The position numbers and the translations under genes are program-made. The notes below the pieces were generated by a model. It saw only the letters and a list, made by a program, of their open reading frames with translations, was not told where the DNA came from and made no database searches. A DNA stretch of 64,000 nucleotides from NCBI RefSeq assembly GCF_025231525.1, contig NZ_CP103057.1:3606501-3670500 (forward strand), read 5' to 3'. Position 1 is the first letter of the stretch; every line of letters begins with the position of its first letter. Positions 1 to 10,987 of this stretch are shown here, one piece after another. Source of the DNA: Sphingomonas endolithica (GTDB taxonomy: Bacteria; Pseudomonadota; Alphaproteobacteria; Sphingomonadales; Sphingomonadaceae).

Positions 1-94
1 CGGCACCGTTGTGCAGGAAATGCAGGCGGGCTACATGATCAAGGACCGCCTGCTGCGCCCGGCGCTGGTCGGCGTGGCGAAGAAGGCGGATTGA
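1..94 (+). CDS. grpE: Nucleotide exchange factor GrpE, C-terminal fragment
   Basis: Only the last 30 codons are in the window (frame starts at base 2, TGA at 92-94). The tail reads GTVVQEMQAGYMIKDRLLRP and ends in VGVAKKAD. This matches the beta-domain end of GrpE, whose C-terminus normally carries GTVVQxxQxGY and a late VxVAK. GrpE releases ADP from DnaK. dnaK and dnaJ lie 4.3-7.5 kb downstream on the same strand, so the heat-shock genes form a loose cluster here, separated by unrelated genes. The family call is confident despite the short fragment. Confidence 0.88.
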   Translation, partial: GTVVQEMQAGYMIKDRLLRPALVGVAKKAD

Positions 95-104
95 GGTCTA
101 GCCG

Positions 105-296
105 TTGACGCCCGCGCCAGTCCGCGTCGTCAACGGCCCTTTGATGCTGGGACTGATCGCGTTGCCGATCGTGTTCGTCTGGTTATTGCTGCTGCCGGGC
201 TATTCGGCGAGCTTGCGCAAAGCGGCGTTCGTTTACGCCTTCGCTATCCCGGTCGTGACCGCCGTCGGGATCCTGTGGACATCGTTCTTCCGCTAA
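105..296 (+). CDS. Small two-helix membrane protein, unknown function
   Basis: A 63-residue reading frame starts 10 bases after the grpE stop. The start is a TTG preceded by GAGG about 8 bases upstream; an ATG at 144 would give a 50-residue version. Residues 13-31 (LMLGLIALPIVFVWLLLLP) and about 40-58 are strongly hydrophobic, so two membrane helices with a short basic loop (SLRKA) between them are predicted. I do not recognise a family. Its position between grpE and the threonine synthase gene suggests transcription with them. It could be a chance frame, but the hydrophobic pattern and clean spacing favour a real gene. Confidence 0.5.
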   Translation: MTPAPVRVVNGPLMLGLIALPIVFVWLLLLPGYSASLRKAAFVYAFAIPVVTAVGILWTSFFR

Positions 297-315
297 CGAT
301 GGATCGGAGCCCAAG

Positions 316-1545
<1,230 letters not shown>

Positions 1546-1558
1546 CCTTCACCCGACA

Positions 1559-1648
1559 TGCCCGGATTTTAGTCCGGCATCCAATGTGCCGCGTGCGCAA
1601 CTGCTGGTTGGTTTGCGGCACCCTGGATCCCGGACCAAGTCCGGGATG
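1559..1648. repeat. Convergent intergenic hairpins (PuCCGGAC-type palindromes)
   Basis: Two short inverted repeats lie between the converging threonine synthase and dioxygenase genes. The first is around 1559-1579 (GCCGGAC arm). The second is 1628-1646, TCCCGGAC/GTCCGGGA with a 3-base loop. The same CCGGAC/GTCCGG core recurs in the repeats near 3190, 7790, 9843, 30980 and 36500. Neither has a T-tract, so termination is possible but not shown. Confidence 0.6.
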
Positions 1649-1657
1649 ACGGCGATG

Positions 1658-2824
1658 TCAGATCGTCTGCGCCCTGTTCTCGTCGCGGTGCTTCTTCAAG
1701 TATTTCATGAACGGCGTGCCCCCGGTGCCGACGTCCGGGTCGTTGCCGGCCGCGGTGCTTGCCTGTTTGGCGATGTAGCTGGCGGCATATTCCAGATGGC
1801 GGGTACGGAACCTGGCTACCTGTTCGACGCAGGCGTTGAACGCGTCCTTCACCGTCTGGCCCTGCGTCTTGGCGAAATCGCGCAAGTGGCTGGCGGCGGT
1901 CATGTCCTCGATGAAGGCACGGTGCTTGAGCGGGCGGTAGTGATGCAGTTCGGCGAGGAACTCGCGCAACTCGTCCTGCGTGTGTTCGACCTGGTAGAGC
2001 CCGTCCATCGCGGGCACGATCGAGCTTTGCGAGCCCGTCTGGCCGCGGAGCGCACGCGGGCGGCCGCCGAACTTGGCGACTCCTTCGTAGATCAGCCCGT
2101 CGGGCAATGCCGGATTGTTCTTCCAGCCGTTGATATAGGGACGAACCCGGTTGAAATAGACGTAGGGGTCGCAGCGCTCGACCATGCGGTCGAACACGCC
2201 GTTGATGCGGTCCCACACCTGGTTCATCTCGGTCAGCATCGCCTCCACCGTGGCGGCGTCCCCCGCGTCGGCCGCGCGGACCAGGTCGACGCCAAGCTGC
2301 AGCGCACGGCCCGCTTCCGCCTCGATCGCGACATGGACGAGGACGAACCAGCTCTCGTCCTGCCCGCCGGCAAAATGCTGGTCCATGGCGATATTCTCGA
2401 GCGTGATCGGCCCGGATTTGTCGATGCGGAACCAGTTGTCGAGCACATAGGCGGCGTAGTTCATCACCGGCTCCAGCCCCATGGCGTCGCACAGTGCGAC
2501 ATAGGGGATGGCGAGATTGGCGGGCAGCGCGGCGGGCGGAGAAGCCTCACCCCAGACATAGGCCTGAACGAGGAAGGAATAGCGCACCATCGCCACGTTG
2601 ACCTGCTCCTCGCTCGCATTTTCGAGGAAGGCGGGAACGTCCGGGATGGACAGCGCGTGGAGCCAGTGGCGCAGCCGCCCGGTGGAGATCAGCGCCGGCA
2701 GCATGGCAGCGGCATCCTCGATCTCGTCGAACATTTCCGGCAGTTCGATCGCATCGATCTCGTGCTGCGAGAGATAGCCGCGCTCGGCGGACAGGCCATA
2801 ATGGCTGAGGTTTTGGAGGATCAT
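1658..2824 (-). CDS. Indoleamine 2,3-dioxygenase family heme protein
   Basis: The 388-residue protein is a bacterial member of the indoleamine 2,3-dioxygenase family, heme enzymes that open the indole ring of tryptophan to give N-formylkynurenine. Visible signatures are RPYINGWKNNP in the middle, SQSSIVPAMDGL lining the pocket, the proximal heme ligand in FRTRHLEYAASYI (His343, equivalent to His346 of human IDO1), and the C-terminal GTGGT loop (366-370) followed by KYLKKHRDE. The length fits the family. No kynureninase, formamidase or other kynurenine-pathway gene is adjacent, so the physiological substrate is not settled by context. A perfect GGTATC-N4-GATACC palindrome lies 21-36 bases upstream of the start and may be its operator. 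Confidence 0.88.
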   Translation of the reverse strand: MILQNLSHYGLSAERGYLSQHEIDAIELPEMFDEIEDAAAMLPALISTGRLRHWLHALSIPDVPAFLENASEEQVNVAMVRYSFLVQAYVWGEASPPAALPANLAIPYVALCDAMGLEPVMNYAAYVLDNWFRIDKSGPITLENIAMDQHFAGGQDESWFVLVHVAIEAEAGRALQLGVDLVRAADAGDAATVEAMLTEMNQVWDRINGVFDRMVERCDPYVYFNRVRPYINGWKNNPALPDGLIYEGVAKFGGRPRALRGQTGSQSSIVPAMDGLYQVEHTQDELREFLAELHHYRPLKHRAFIEDMTAASHLRDFAKTQGQTVKDAFNACVEQVARFRTRHLEYAASYIAKQASTAAGNDPDVGTGGTPFMKYLKKHRDENRAQTI

Positions 2825-2844
2825 CGTGCTGGCTCCGACAAACT

Positions 2845-2860
2845 GGTATCGCGTGATACC
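2845..2860. promoter_or_regulatory. Candidate operator upstream of the dioxygenase gene
   Basis: A perfect palindrome GGTATC-GCGT-GATACC lies about 20 bases before the ATG of the minus-strand dioxygenase gene, where a repressor could block transcription. The half-site looks like those bound by GntR- or Lrp-type dimeric regulators, but no regulator gene is adjacent. The assignment rests on symmetry and position only. Confidence 0.4.
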
Positions 2861-3011
2861 TTGCTAGCGGATTGGACGGCAGAAGGAAAACGGCGGGTTC
2901 CTGCGCCTGCAAAGCGTCTTCAGCGAGCTGCCCCCCGCGAGGCTCGAAACTTCGGATACAGTTCGTCACCCTCAGACCTGTTCGGCAGTTATACTGATCC
3001 GACATGTCATC

Positions 3012-3220
3012 GTCATTCCCGCGCAGGCGGGAATCCATATTCGCTTAGCTGGCGGCGAGATCGTTACCGTCGAGACTATGGATCCCCGCCTGCGCGGGGA
3101 TGACGGAAGTTACATGCTCGGCAGGGCTAAGTAGCGACCTGTCCCGGGGTTCAGGCGCCGCAAATTCGCACGCCGTTGATAGTGTGGAACCGCGGACCCC
3201 GGAACAGGTCCGGGGTGACG
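3012..3220. repeat. Paired palindromic repeats (families A and B) filling a 442-base gap
   Basis: The gap 2825-3266 holds no gene I can support. It carries a family-A pair: GTCATTCCCGCGCAGGCGGG at 3012 and its inverted partner TATGGATCCCCGCCTGCGCG, ending at 3104. It also carries a family-B pair with arms near 3137-3150 and 3193-3220 (CCCCGGAACAGGTCCGGGGT). The same elements recur at 14011-14104, 36327-36533 and 30974-31071. They look like REP/BIME elements between divergent or convergent genes. Confidence 0.8.
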
Positions 3221-3266
3221 GAGCAGGGATGTTCGGCGCTTCCCAGCCGCCCACGCGAGGGGAAGA

Positions 3267-3731
3267 TCATGCGCGGGTGCCGAACGGCAGGATGCTCTCG
3301 TAGCGCGCAAGGTCAGGGGCGCCGGTGACGGTGCAGCCGCAGCGCAGCAGGAAAGTGTGGCGGACGATCTCCGCCTGCTGCTCGATGCCATAGCGGTTGA
3401 GCGGCAAGCCCGGTCGAATGGCGTAATCGTAGCGGCAGAAGGGATGGCGCTTGAGCGGCAGGACGATGCCGCGCTGATGCTGCCAGATATGGGTCATTTC
3501 ATGGACGAACAGGCCTTGGTCGCTGAGCGCGGCGGCGGCGAAATCGTCGCGGTAGAGCGCCCCCTCGGGGTGGAAGTGGATGTTGCCGCTCGGCGCCATG
3601 ATCGTGTCGCGCGGCTGGAAGAAGGCCCATTTGCGGCGGATGATGCGCACGGGTGTGTAATCGATCGCCGTGCCGAAGACGGAGCGAGCGAGCGTTATCT
3701 CGCCGGGGGTGAGCGGGCGGCTATGGGTCAT
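3267..3731 (-). CDS. Small HExxH zinc-site protein, 'vgr-related' sphingomonad family
   Basis: This 154-residue protein has a metalloprotease-type motif HEMTH at 77-81, followed by IWQHQ. A downstream glutamate in IEQQAEIV is a plausible third zinc ligand. There is no signal peptide or membrane segment. Proteins of this size and sequence are often annotated in sphingomonads as 'vgr related protein', but nothing here shows type VI secretion genes, so that name should not be read as a function. A zinc-dependent peptidase or a DUF4157-like domain is the best description. Confidence 0.65.
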   Translation of the reverse strand: MTHSRPLTPGEITLARSVFGTAIDYTPVRIIRRKWAFFQPRDTIMAPSGNIHFHPEGALYRDDFAAAALSDQGLFVHEMTHIWQHQRGIVLPLKRHPFCRYDYAIRPGLPLNRYGIEQQAEIVRHTFLLRCGCTVTGAPDLARYESILPFGTRA

Positions 3732-3763
3732 GGATGCCCGGTGATCATGTGCGGTCCCTAGTC

Positions 3764-3790
3764 GTCATGCTGAAACGAGTTCAGCATGAC
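3764..3790. repeat. Hairpin of repeat family C
   Basis: An 11-bp perfect inverted repeat (GTCATGCTGAA / TTCAGCATGAC, 5-base loop) lies between the HExxH gene and the PCuAC gene. The same arms appear at 9967-10073. It may act as a boundary or transcription terminator; there is no T-tract. Confidence 0.7.
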
Positions 3791-3806
3791 CTTTTCACAA
3801 CGCGCC

Positions 3807-4256
3807 TCAATCCTCAGGCGGCGGATCGCCTGCGGCAATGGCGACCGCCTTCGCACTCACGCGCTGGCCATCGGAAAAAGTGAACAGCAACGGCACGATC
3901 GAGCCCCGCTTGATGCCCGGGTTCATGTCGTAGAACATCACGTGATTGCCGCCCGGCTTGAATACGAGCGTCGCTTTTGCCGGCAGCACTATCTGCGCCA
4001 GCGGCTTCATGCTCGCCATATTGCCCGACGTCATCGAGCGGTGCATCTCGGCGCGGATCGCCACCGTGCTGCCGACGCTGATCAACGTCGCGTCCTGGGC
4101 GCCGCCGTGCAGCGTGAAATACGCGCCGGCCGGGCCGCGCGCGACGGCGGGAAGGCGAACATAGGCGTCATCGACCGAGATGACCGGCGGTGGGCTGCAC
4201 GCCGTGACGGCGAGCATCGCGCCCGGGATAAGGGTCGATAGGGCAGGCAAGCGCAT
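3807..4256 (-). CDS. PCu(A)C periplasmic copper chaperone, lipoprotein form
   Basis: The 149-residue protein is a PCuAC domain protein, which binds Cu(I) in the periplasm and delivers it, classically to the CuA centre of cytochrome oxidase. The copper motif H(M)-x10-M-x21-H-x-M is exact: Met71/His72, Met83, His105 and Met107. The N-terminus has a signal sequence ending in the lipobox LAVTAC (Cys20), so it should be lipid-anchored. It stands alone and divergent from dnaK, with no SCO1 or cox gene beside it. The length and single-domain structure are normal for the family. Confidence 0.88.
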   Translation of the reverse strand: MRLPALSTLIPGAMLAVTACSPPPVISVDDAYVRLPAVARGPAGAYFTLHGGAQDATLISVGSTVAIRAEMHRSMTSGNMASMKPLAQIVLPAKATLVFKPGGNHVMFYDMNPGIKRGSIVPLLFTFSDGQRVSAKAVAIAAGDPPPED

Positions 4257-4309
4257 GAAGGAAGCTCCCGCATCGGGATGGTGCGCATGTCACTCTAGCC
4301 GCGCAAAAT

Positions 4310-4337
4310 CTTGCGGCAAGCGAAAGCCCCCCTATAT
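4310..4337 (+). promoter_or_regulatory. Candidate RpoH (sigma-32) promoter of dnaK
   Basis: CTTG at 4310-4313 and CCTATAT at 4331-4337 are separated by 17 bases and lie about 86 bases upstream of the dnaK start. This is close to the alphaproteobacterial heat-shock pattern of CTTG, 17-18 bases, then C(C/T)TATnT. I see no CIRCE inverted repeat, so RpoH control is the likelier mode. Confidence 0.6.
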
Positions 4338-4422
4338 CGCGTTCAGTGAGTGTCGCAGGGCCTGCAAATGGTTCCGCGACCACAGCGTATTTTTTCAAGA
4401 GAGACGGGGACCTAACAGGACC

Positions 4423-6327
<1,905 letters not shown>

Positions 6328-6346
6328 CCTTTAGCGATGCGTTCCC

Positions 6347-6378
6347 CCCGTCATTCCATTCTACGCCGGAATGACGGG
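6347..6378. repeat. Perfect hairpin between dnaK and dnaJ
   Basis: An 11-bp perfect inverted repeat (CCCGTCATTCC / GGAATGACGGG, 10-base loop) fills most of the 68-base dnaK-dnaJ gap and ends 17 bases before the dnaJ ATG. It is a short member of the GTCATTCC repeat family seen at 3012, 14011 and 36327. In the transcript it could slow 3' decay of dnaK mRNA or reduce dnaJ expression. Confidence 0.75.
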
Positions 6379-6395
6379 GCGGGCGGGGGCCGATC

Positions 6396-7514
6396 ATGAC
6401 CACCGAAGTCGATTTCTACGAATTGCTCGAATGCGAGCGCGGCGCGGACGACGCCACGATCAAGTCGTCGTACCGCAAGCTGGCGATGAAATACCATCCG
6501 GACAAGAATGCCGGGTGCAAGGACAGCGAAGGCAAGTTCAAGGCGATCAGCGAAGCCTATGACTGCCTGAAGGATCCGCAGAAGCGCGCGGCCTATGACC
6601 GCTTCGGCCATGCCGCCTTCAAGAATGGCGGCGGTGGTGGCGGCGGCCAGGATTTCGGCGGCGGCTTCAGCGATATTTTCGAGAACATCTTCGGCGAATT
6701 CATGGGCGGCCAGCGCAGCGGCGGCCAGCGCGGGCCGCGCCGTGGTGCCGACCTGCGTTACGACATGGAGATCACGCTGGAGGATGCCTTTCAGGGCAAG
6801 TCGAGCGATATCACGATCGACGTGTCGGCGCAGTGCGATGTCTGCGACGGCAGCGGCGCCAAGCCCGGCACCAGCGTCAAGAACTGCGCGACCTGCGCCG
6901 GGCACGGCAAGGTGCGCGCGCAACAGGGCTTCTTCGTGGTCGAGCGCGCCTGCCCGACCTGCCATGGCCAGGGCCAGGTGATCGCCGATCCCTGTGTCCG
7001 CTGCCATGGCGAGGGCCGCATCGAGAAGACCAAGACGCTCACCGTCAACATTCCGCCCGGCGTCGACGAAGGCACGCGCGTGCGCCTGACCGGCGAAGGC
7101 GAAGCGGGCGGTCGCGGCGCGGGAGCGGGCGATCTGTACATCTTCCTGCATGTCGCACAGCACCCGATCTTCGAGCGCGAAGGCACGACCTTGTTCGCGC
7201 GCGCGCCGATCAGCTTCACCACCGCCGCGCTGGGCGGAGAGATCCACATCCCGGGGCCAGACGGCGAGCAGCACACGATCAAGATCCCGGTCGGCACCCA
7301 ATCGGGCCGTGAGCTGCGTCAGCGTGGGGCCGGCATGCCGGTGCTGCAAGGTCGCGGGCGGGGCGATCTGGTGATCCGGATCGAGGTGGAAACGCCGACC
7401 AAGCTGAGCGCCAAGCAGAAGGAATTACTCGAGGCGTTCCGCGCGACCGAGGACGGTGCGTGCAACCCGCAGACGACGGGTTTCTTCCACAAGGTGAAGA
7501 GCGCCTGGGCCTGA
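6396..7514 (+). CDS. dnaJ: Chaperone protein DnaJ (Hsp40, type I)
   Basis: The 372-residue protein is a complete class I J-protein that stimulates DnaK's ATPase and delivers substrates. The J domain is at residues 1-70, with the HPD triad at 34-36. A Gly/Phe-rich segment follows around 70-115. The zinc-finger domain has four CxxCxGxG repeats ([32 protein letters not shown]), and the C-terminal peptide-binding domain completes it. The ATG at 6396 gives the usual start. It is cotranscribed with dnaK or partly separated from it by the hairpin at 6347-6378. Confidence 0.97.
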   Translation: MTTEVDFYELLECERGADDATIKSSYRKLAMKYHPDKNAGCKDSEGKFKAISEAYDCLKDPQKRAAYDRFGHAAFKNGGGGGGGQDFGGGFSDIFENIFGEFMGGQRSGGQRGPRRGADLRYDMEITLEDAFQGKSSDITIDVSAQCDVCDGSGAKPGTSVKNCATCAGHGKVRAQQGFFVVERACPTCHGQGQVIADPCVRCHGEGRIEKTKTLTVNIPPGVDEGTRVRLTGEGEAGGRGAGAGDLYIFLHVAQHPIFEREGTTLFARAPISFTTAALGGEIHIPGPDGEQHTIKIPVGTQSGRELRQRGAGMPVLQGRGRGDLVIRIEVETPTKLSAKQKELLEAFRATEDGACNPQTTGFFHKVKSAWA

Positions 7515-7543
7515 TGCCCGGCGATGAGACGTCGGCCGTGTCC

Positions 7544-7561
7544 GCCCCCTTCACAGGGGGC
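7544..7561. terminator. Hairpin downstream of dnaJ
   Basis: A GCCCCC / GGGGGC stem with a TTCACA loop begins 30 bases after the dnaJ stop, in the gap between converging dnaJ and the 27-residue peptide gene. No T-tract follows, so intrinsic termination is uncertain. Confidence 0.4.
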
Positions 7562-7576
7562 TGGCTGGCCGATGGA

Positions 7577-7660
7577 TCAGGAGGCGAAGATCGCCCCGAC
7601 CACCAGCGCCTGAGCCGCAACTGCCAGCACCGAGCTGACAACGGCTTCGAACGTACGCAT
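7577..7660 (-). CDS. Putative 27-residue single-helix membrane peptide
   Basis: A very short frame on the minus strand begins MRTFEAVVSS and ends GAIFAS with TGA at 7577. Residues 7-25 are almost entirely hydrophobic, which would make one membrane helix. GGAGA lies seven bases before the ATG, a good ribosome-binding site. It stands between converging dnaJ and purB. I do not recognise a family, and the size prevents a firm call. Support is the binding site, the clean helix and the otherwise empty 320-base gap. A perfect 29-nt palindrome lies about 80 bases upstream of its start and may belong to its control region. Confidence 0.5.
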   Translation of the reverse strand: MRTFEAVVSSVLAVAAQALVVGAIFAS

Positions 7661-7740
7661 GGTTAGGTCTCCGAGTGCCGGATAAGTCCGACCCGGCCTA
7701 AATAGGAATGTTTCCCGCAGACGCAATATTGTTGCGCGAT

Positions 7741-7769
7741 GCTACGATTGCGTCAGACGCAATCGTAGC
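7741..7769. promoter_or_regulatory. 29-nt perfect palindrome in the purB / small-peptide gap
   Basis: The 14-base arm GCTACGATTGCGTC is repeated exactly in inverted form around a single central base. The motif GACGCAAT occurs again just to the left (about 7718-7726, in GCAGACGCAATATTG). The element lies after the purB stop and before the 27-residue peptide gene. It differs from the GC-rich repeat families elsewhere in the window. It could be an operator or a processing hairpin; no T-tract supports termination. Confidence 0.45.
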
Positions 7770-7834
7770 GCTGGATGATCCGCCTACCGCCACCCCGGAC
7801 ATGTTTAGGGTGACGGCAGGAGGCGACTAGTTCC

Positions 7835-9145
7835 TCAGCCGAACACCCGTGCAAAAATCGTGTCGACATGCTTCAGGTGATAACCAAGGTCGAACTTGTC
7901 CGCGATCTCCTCAACCGACAGCGCGGCGGTGACTTCCGGATCGGCCTTGAGCAGCTCCTCCAGCGACAATTCCCCGTCCGATTCCCACACCTTCATCGCA
8001 TTGCGCTGCACCAGCCGATAGGCGTCCTCGCGACTCACCCCGGCCTGCGTCAACGCAAGCAGCACGCGCTGCGAATGGACGAGCCCGCCCATCTTGTTGA
8101 GGTTCTTCTCCATCCGCGCCGAATAGACGAGCAATTTGTCCATCACGCCGGTCAGGCGGGCGAGCGCGAAATCGAGCGTGATCGTCGCATCGGGCCCGAT
8201 ATACCGCTCGACCGAGGAGTGGCTGATGTCGCGCTCATGCCACAAGGCGACATTCTCCATCGCCGGCGTGACATAGCCGCGCACCATCCGCGCCAGCCCG
8301 GTGAGGTTCTCGGTCAGCACCGGGTTGCGCTTGTGCGGCATGGCCGACGAGCCCTTCTGCCCGGGCGAGAAATATTCCTCCGCCTCCAGCACTTCGGTGC
8401 GCTGCAGATGGCGGATCTCGGTCGCCAGCCGCTCGATCGAACTGGCGATCACGCCGAGAGTGGCAAAGTACATCGCATGGCGATCGCGCGGGATGACCTG
8501 GGTCGAGACCGGTTCGATCGTCAGCCCCATCTTCTCGGCGACATGCGCTTCGACAAACGGATCGATATTGGCGAAGGTGCCGACCGCGCCGGAGATCGCG
8601 CAGGTGGCGATGTCGGCGCGTGCCGCCACCAGCCGTGCACGGTTGCGGTCGAATTCGGCATAGGCCTGGGCAAGCTTGAGGCCGAACGTGACCGGCTCGG
8701 CGTGGATGCCATGGCTCCGCCCGATCGTCGGCGTCATCTTGTGCTCGATGGCGCGGCGTTCGAGCACGACGAGCAGCGCATCCAGATCGGCGATCAGCAG
8801 GTCGCTCGCCTGCGCAAGCTGCACCGACAGGCAGGTGTCGAGCACGTCGGACGAAGTCATGCCCTGGTGCATGAAGCGCGCCTGATCGCCGACATTGTCC
8901 GCCACCCAGGTGAGGAAGGCGATCACGTCATGCTTGGTCACCGCCTCGATCGCATCGATCGCGGCGACGTCGATCGTCGGGTTGGTGTTCCACCACGCCC
9001 ACAGCGCCGCCGCCGCTTCCTTCGGCACGACACCCAGCTCGGCAAGTGCGTCGGTGGCGTGCGCCTCGATCTCGAACCAGATGCGGAACCGTGCCTCGGG
9101 CGTCCAGATCGCGGTCATGTCGGGGCGGGAATAGCGGGGGATCAT
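7835..9145 (-). CDS. purB: Adenylosuccinate lyase
   Basis: The 436-residue enzyme cleaves SAICAR and adenylosuccinate, releasing fumarate, in purine synthesis. The fumarase/aspartase superfamily signature GSSAMPHKRNP is present around residue 265, and TSSDVLDTC and SHGIHAEP mark the other active-site regions. I chose the ATG at 9145 (MIPRYSRPDM), which matches the usual PurB N-terminus and has AAGGA upstream; the frame stays open to 9193 without family resemblance. The gene is alone, with an EF-hand protein divergent to it. Confidence 0.96.
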   Translation of the reverse strand: MIPRYSRPDMTAIWTPEARFRIWFEIEAHATDALAELGVVPKEAAAALWAWWNTNPTIDVAAIDAIEAVTKHDVIAFLTWVADNVGDQARFMHQGMTSSDVLDTCLSVQLAQASDLLIADLDALLVVLERRAIEHKMTPTIGRSHGIHAEPVTFGLKLAQAYAEFDRNRARLVAARADIATCAISGAVGTFANIDPFVEAHVAEKMGLTIEPVSTQVIPRDRHAMYFATLGVIASSIERLATEIRHLQRTEVLEAEEYFSPGQKGSSAMPHKRNPVLTENLTGLARMVRGYVTPAMENVALWHERDISHSSVERYIGPDATITLDFALARLTGVMDKLLVYSARMEKNLNKMGGLVHSQRVLLALTQAGVSREDAYRLVQRNAMKVWESDGELSLEELLKADPEVTAALSVEEIADKFDLGYHLKHVDTIFARVFG

Positions 9146-9342
9146 GGCGGGTCCTTGAATAGCCGAGCAGCGTCGGGTCGTCGCGCGAGTCATTCAAGTC
9201 GCGACGGGGCGGCAGGTAGCAGGGACGGATCGTGGCTTCAAATGGCAAGGCGCCTGAACAAAGCGCCCGCCGCCGGGTTGATCGGTGATGTGGCAGGCGG
9301 CTGACGGGAGCGTCTGCGGTGCGCAGGATTAGGAGAACGCGA

Positions 9343-9810
9343 ATGGTGAAGTTTGTCCTGCTCGGCGGCGCGATGATCATCGCCGCTCCGGCGCTCGCCC
9401 ATACGGCACTGCCATCGACCAGCGGACCACAAGCGCCTGCCGCGCAAGTGCCCGACAGAGGCGCCGGCGCCCGCGCACCGGCTGGAATGGCTACAGAAGC
9501 ATTGCCCCCAAGCAGTGCGGACGCCTCGCAAGCGGCACCTGCAGCGGCCCCGGCGAGCAAGGCGGAGCAGGTCGCACAGGTGGTCGACACCGAATTCCCG
9601 ACCTACGACAAGGATTCGAGCGGCACGCTCAATGCGGCGGAATTCGCTGCGTGGATGGTGGCGCTGAAAACCGTGGCCGACCCCACCACCAAGGCCGACA
9701 GCCCGGCGCTCAAGACCTGGGTCGGGCAGGCCTTTGCCAATGCCGATGCGGACCAGAGCAAATCGGTGTCGAAGAAGGAACTGAATGGCTTTTTGTCGCA
9801 AGGCGGCTGA
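9343..9810 (+). CDS. Periplasmic EF-hand protein
   Basis: The 155-residue protein has a signal peptide (MVKFVLLGGAMIIAAPALAH), a low-complexity Ala/Pro-rich stretch to about residue 80, and two EF-hand calcium loops near the C-terminus. The loops are DKDSSGTLNAAEF around 96-108 and DADQSKSVSKKEL around 138-150. AGGAG stands seven bases before the ATG at 9343, favouring it over a GTG at 9319. Such secreted EF-hand proteins are common in sphingomonads, with no fixed role; calcium binding is inferred from the loops. It is divergent from purB. Confidence 0.75.
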   Translation: MVKFVLLGGAMIIAAPALAHTALPSTSGPQAPAAQVPDRGAGARAPAGMATEALPPSSADASQAAPAAAPASKAEQVAQVVDTEFPTYDKDSSGTLNAAEFAAWMVALKTVADPTTKADSPALKTWVGQAFANADADQSKSVSKKELNGFLSQGG

Positions 9811-9966
9811 GGCGTCTGCTGGCCAGCCCAGCCACCCAACCGTCACCCCGGACTTGTTCCCAGGTCCCCCGTGCAGCACGGGCTGTCTTCAAAACACATC
9901 GTCCTCAAAAGCCGCGTGGTGGATCCCGCACTGGTCCGGCAGTTATACCGATCCGACAAGTAGCAT

Positions 9967-10073
9967 CGTCATCCTGAACTTGTTTCAGGATCCAGGCGCG
10001 GTCAGTGACCATAAAGACGGTGCCCGTGGTACAAATGACCGCGCCTGGATGCTGAAACGAGTTCAGCATGACG
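9967..10073. repeat. Family C paired inverted repeat in a 337-base gap
   Basis: The gap 9811-10147 between the EF-hand gene and radC has no gene I can support. Its centre is a long imperfect inverted repeat: the arm at 9967 starts CGTCATCCTGAACTTG and continues to CCAGGCGCGGTCA, and the inverse runs to 10073. Half-copies of family B flank it near 9841-9870 and 10107-10123. Confidence 0.75.
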
Positions 10074-10147
10074 GTATTTGCTTGGCGGAGATAAGCACCG
10101 AACACGTCCGGGGTGACAGGGCGGGGCGCAAACCAACGCCCCCACCC

Positions 10148-10852
10148 CTAGATCAAACCCAGCGCCCTTAAACTGGCATGCCCGCCGGTGCCGATGATGA
10201 TATGGTCATGCACCGCGATATTGAGCCGCTTGCCCGCCTCCATGATGCTGCGCGTGAGATCGATGTCGGCGCGGCTGGGTGAGGGGTCACCGCTGGGATG
10301 ATTGTGGACCAGGATGATCGCCGCCGAGCCGAGATCGATCGCCCGGCGGATCACCTCGCGGATATGCACGGCGGCCTGGTCGATCGATCCCTCGCTCATC
10401 AATTCGTCGCGAATCAGCATGTTGCGCGTATTGAGATGCAGCACGCGGACGCGCTCGATCGGATGATGCGCCATGTCGGCGCGCAGGTAATCCAGCAGCG
10501 CCTGCCAGTTGGCGAGCACCGGACGGTCGGCGATCTCCGCCTTGACCAGACGGATGGCGGCGGCGTGGGCGATCTTGAGCGCGGCGATCGACGTTTCGCC
10601 CATTCCGGGGACGCGCGACAATGCCTGCGCGTCGGCGGTGAGCAGCCCGCCGATACCGCCGAATTCGCGCAGCAGGGCTTTGGCGAGCGGCTTGGTGTCG
10701 CGCCGCGGAATGGCGAGCGCCAGCAGATATTCGATCAGTTCGTGGTCGAGCAGCCCGTCGCCGCCAGTGTCGTTGAGCCGCTGGCGCAGGCGCGCGCGAT
10801 GGCCAGCAGTATCAACTGATTCCGGGGCCGGCGGAGGCTCTGGCGTGCTCAT
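10148..10852 (-). CDS. radC: RadC family JAB/MPN-domain protein
   Basis: The 234-residue protein has a helix-hairpin-helix at about 78-97 (LSRVPGMGETSIAALKIA) and a C-terminal JAMM-type metal site, HNHPSGDPSPSRAD, with ligands His183, His185 and Asp196. This is the full RadC domain order. The historical link to DNA repair is disputed, and the biochemical function is unknown. The extreme N-terminus is a short Pro-rich tail. It is divergent from the ATP synthase operon. Confidence 0.93.
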   Translation of the reverse strand: MSTPEPPPAPESVDTAGHRARLRQRLNDTGGDGLLDHELIEYLLALAIPRRDTKPLAKALLREFGGIGGLLTADAQALSRVPGMGETSIAALKIAHAAAIRLVKAEIADRPVLANWQALLDYLRADMAHHPIERVRVLHLNTRNMLIRDELMSEGSIDQAAVHIREVIRRAIDLGSAAIILVHNHPSGDPSPSRADIDLTRSIMEAGKRLNIAVHDHIIIGTGGHASLRALGLI

Positions 10853-10958
10853 GCAAGCTCACGAATAGCAGGGTGGAACGGGTGCGCAATGACATGTCGC
10901 AGCCTGGTGTCGGCTGGTGGGGAGCCTCCTCATGGCGCGCGGGTGGGTCGCGCTGGAG

Positions 10959-10987
10959 TTGACTTGGCGCACCCCCTTTCCTAAACG
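10959..10987 (+). promoter_or_regulatory. Candidate promoter of the F0 operon
   Basis: TTGACT at 10959-10964 and TAAACG at 10982-10987 are separated by 17 bases, roughly 90 bases upstream of atpI. The -35 box is strong and the -10 box weak, as is common in alphaproteobacterial housekeeping promoters. Assignment is by pattern and position only. Confidence 0.4.

Noticed and set aside
3267..3731. Type VI secretion VgrG
   Set aside because: The 'vgr-related' label is a naming habit. The protein is a 154-residue HExxH protein with no VgrG domain, and no secretion genes are nearby.
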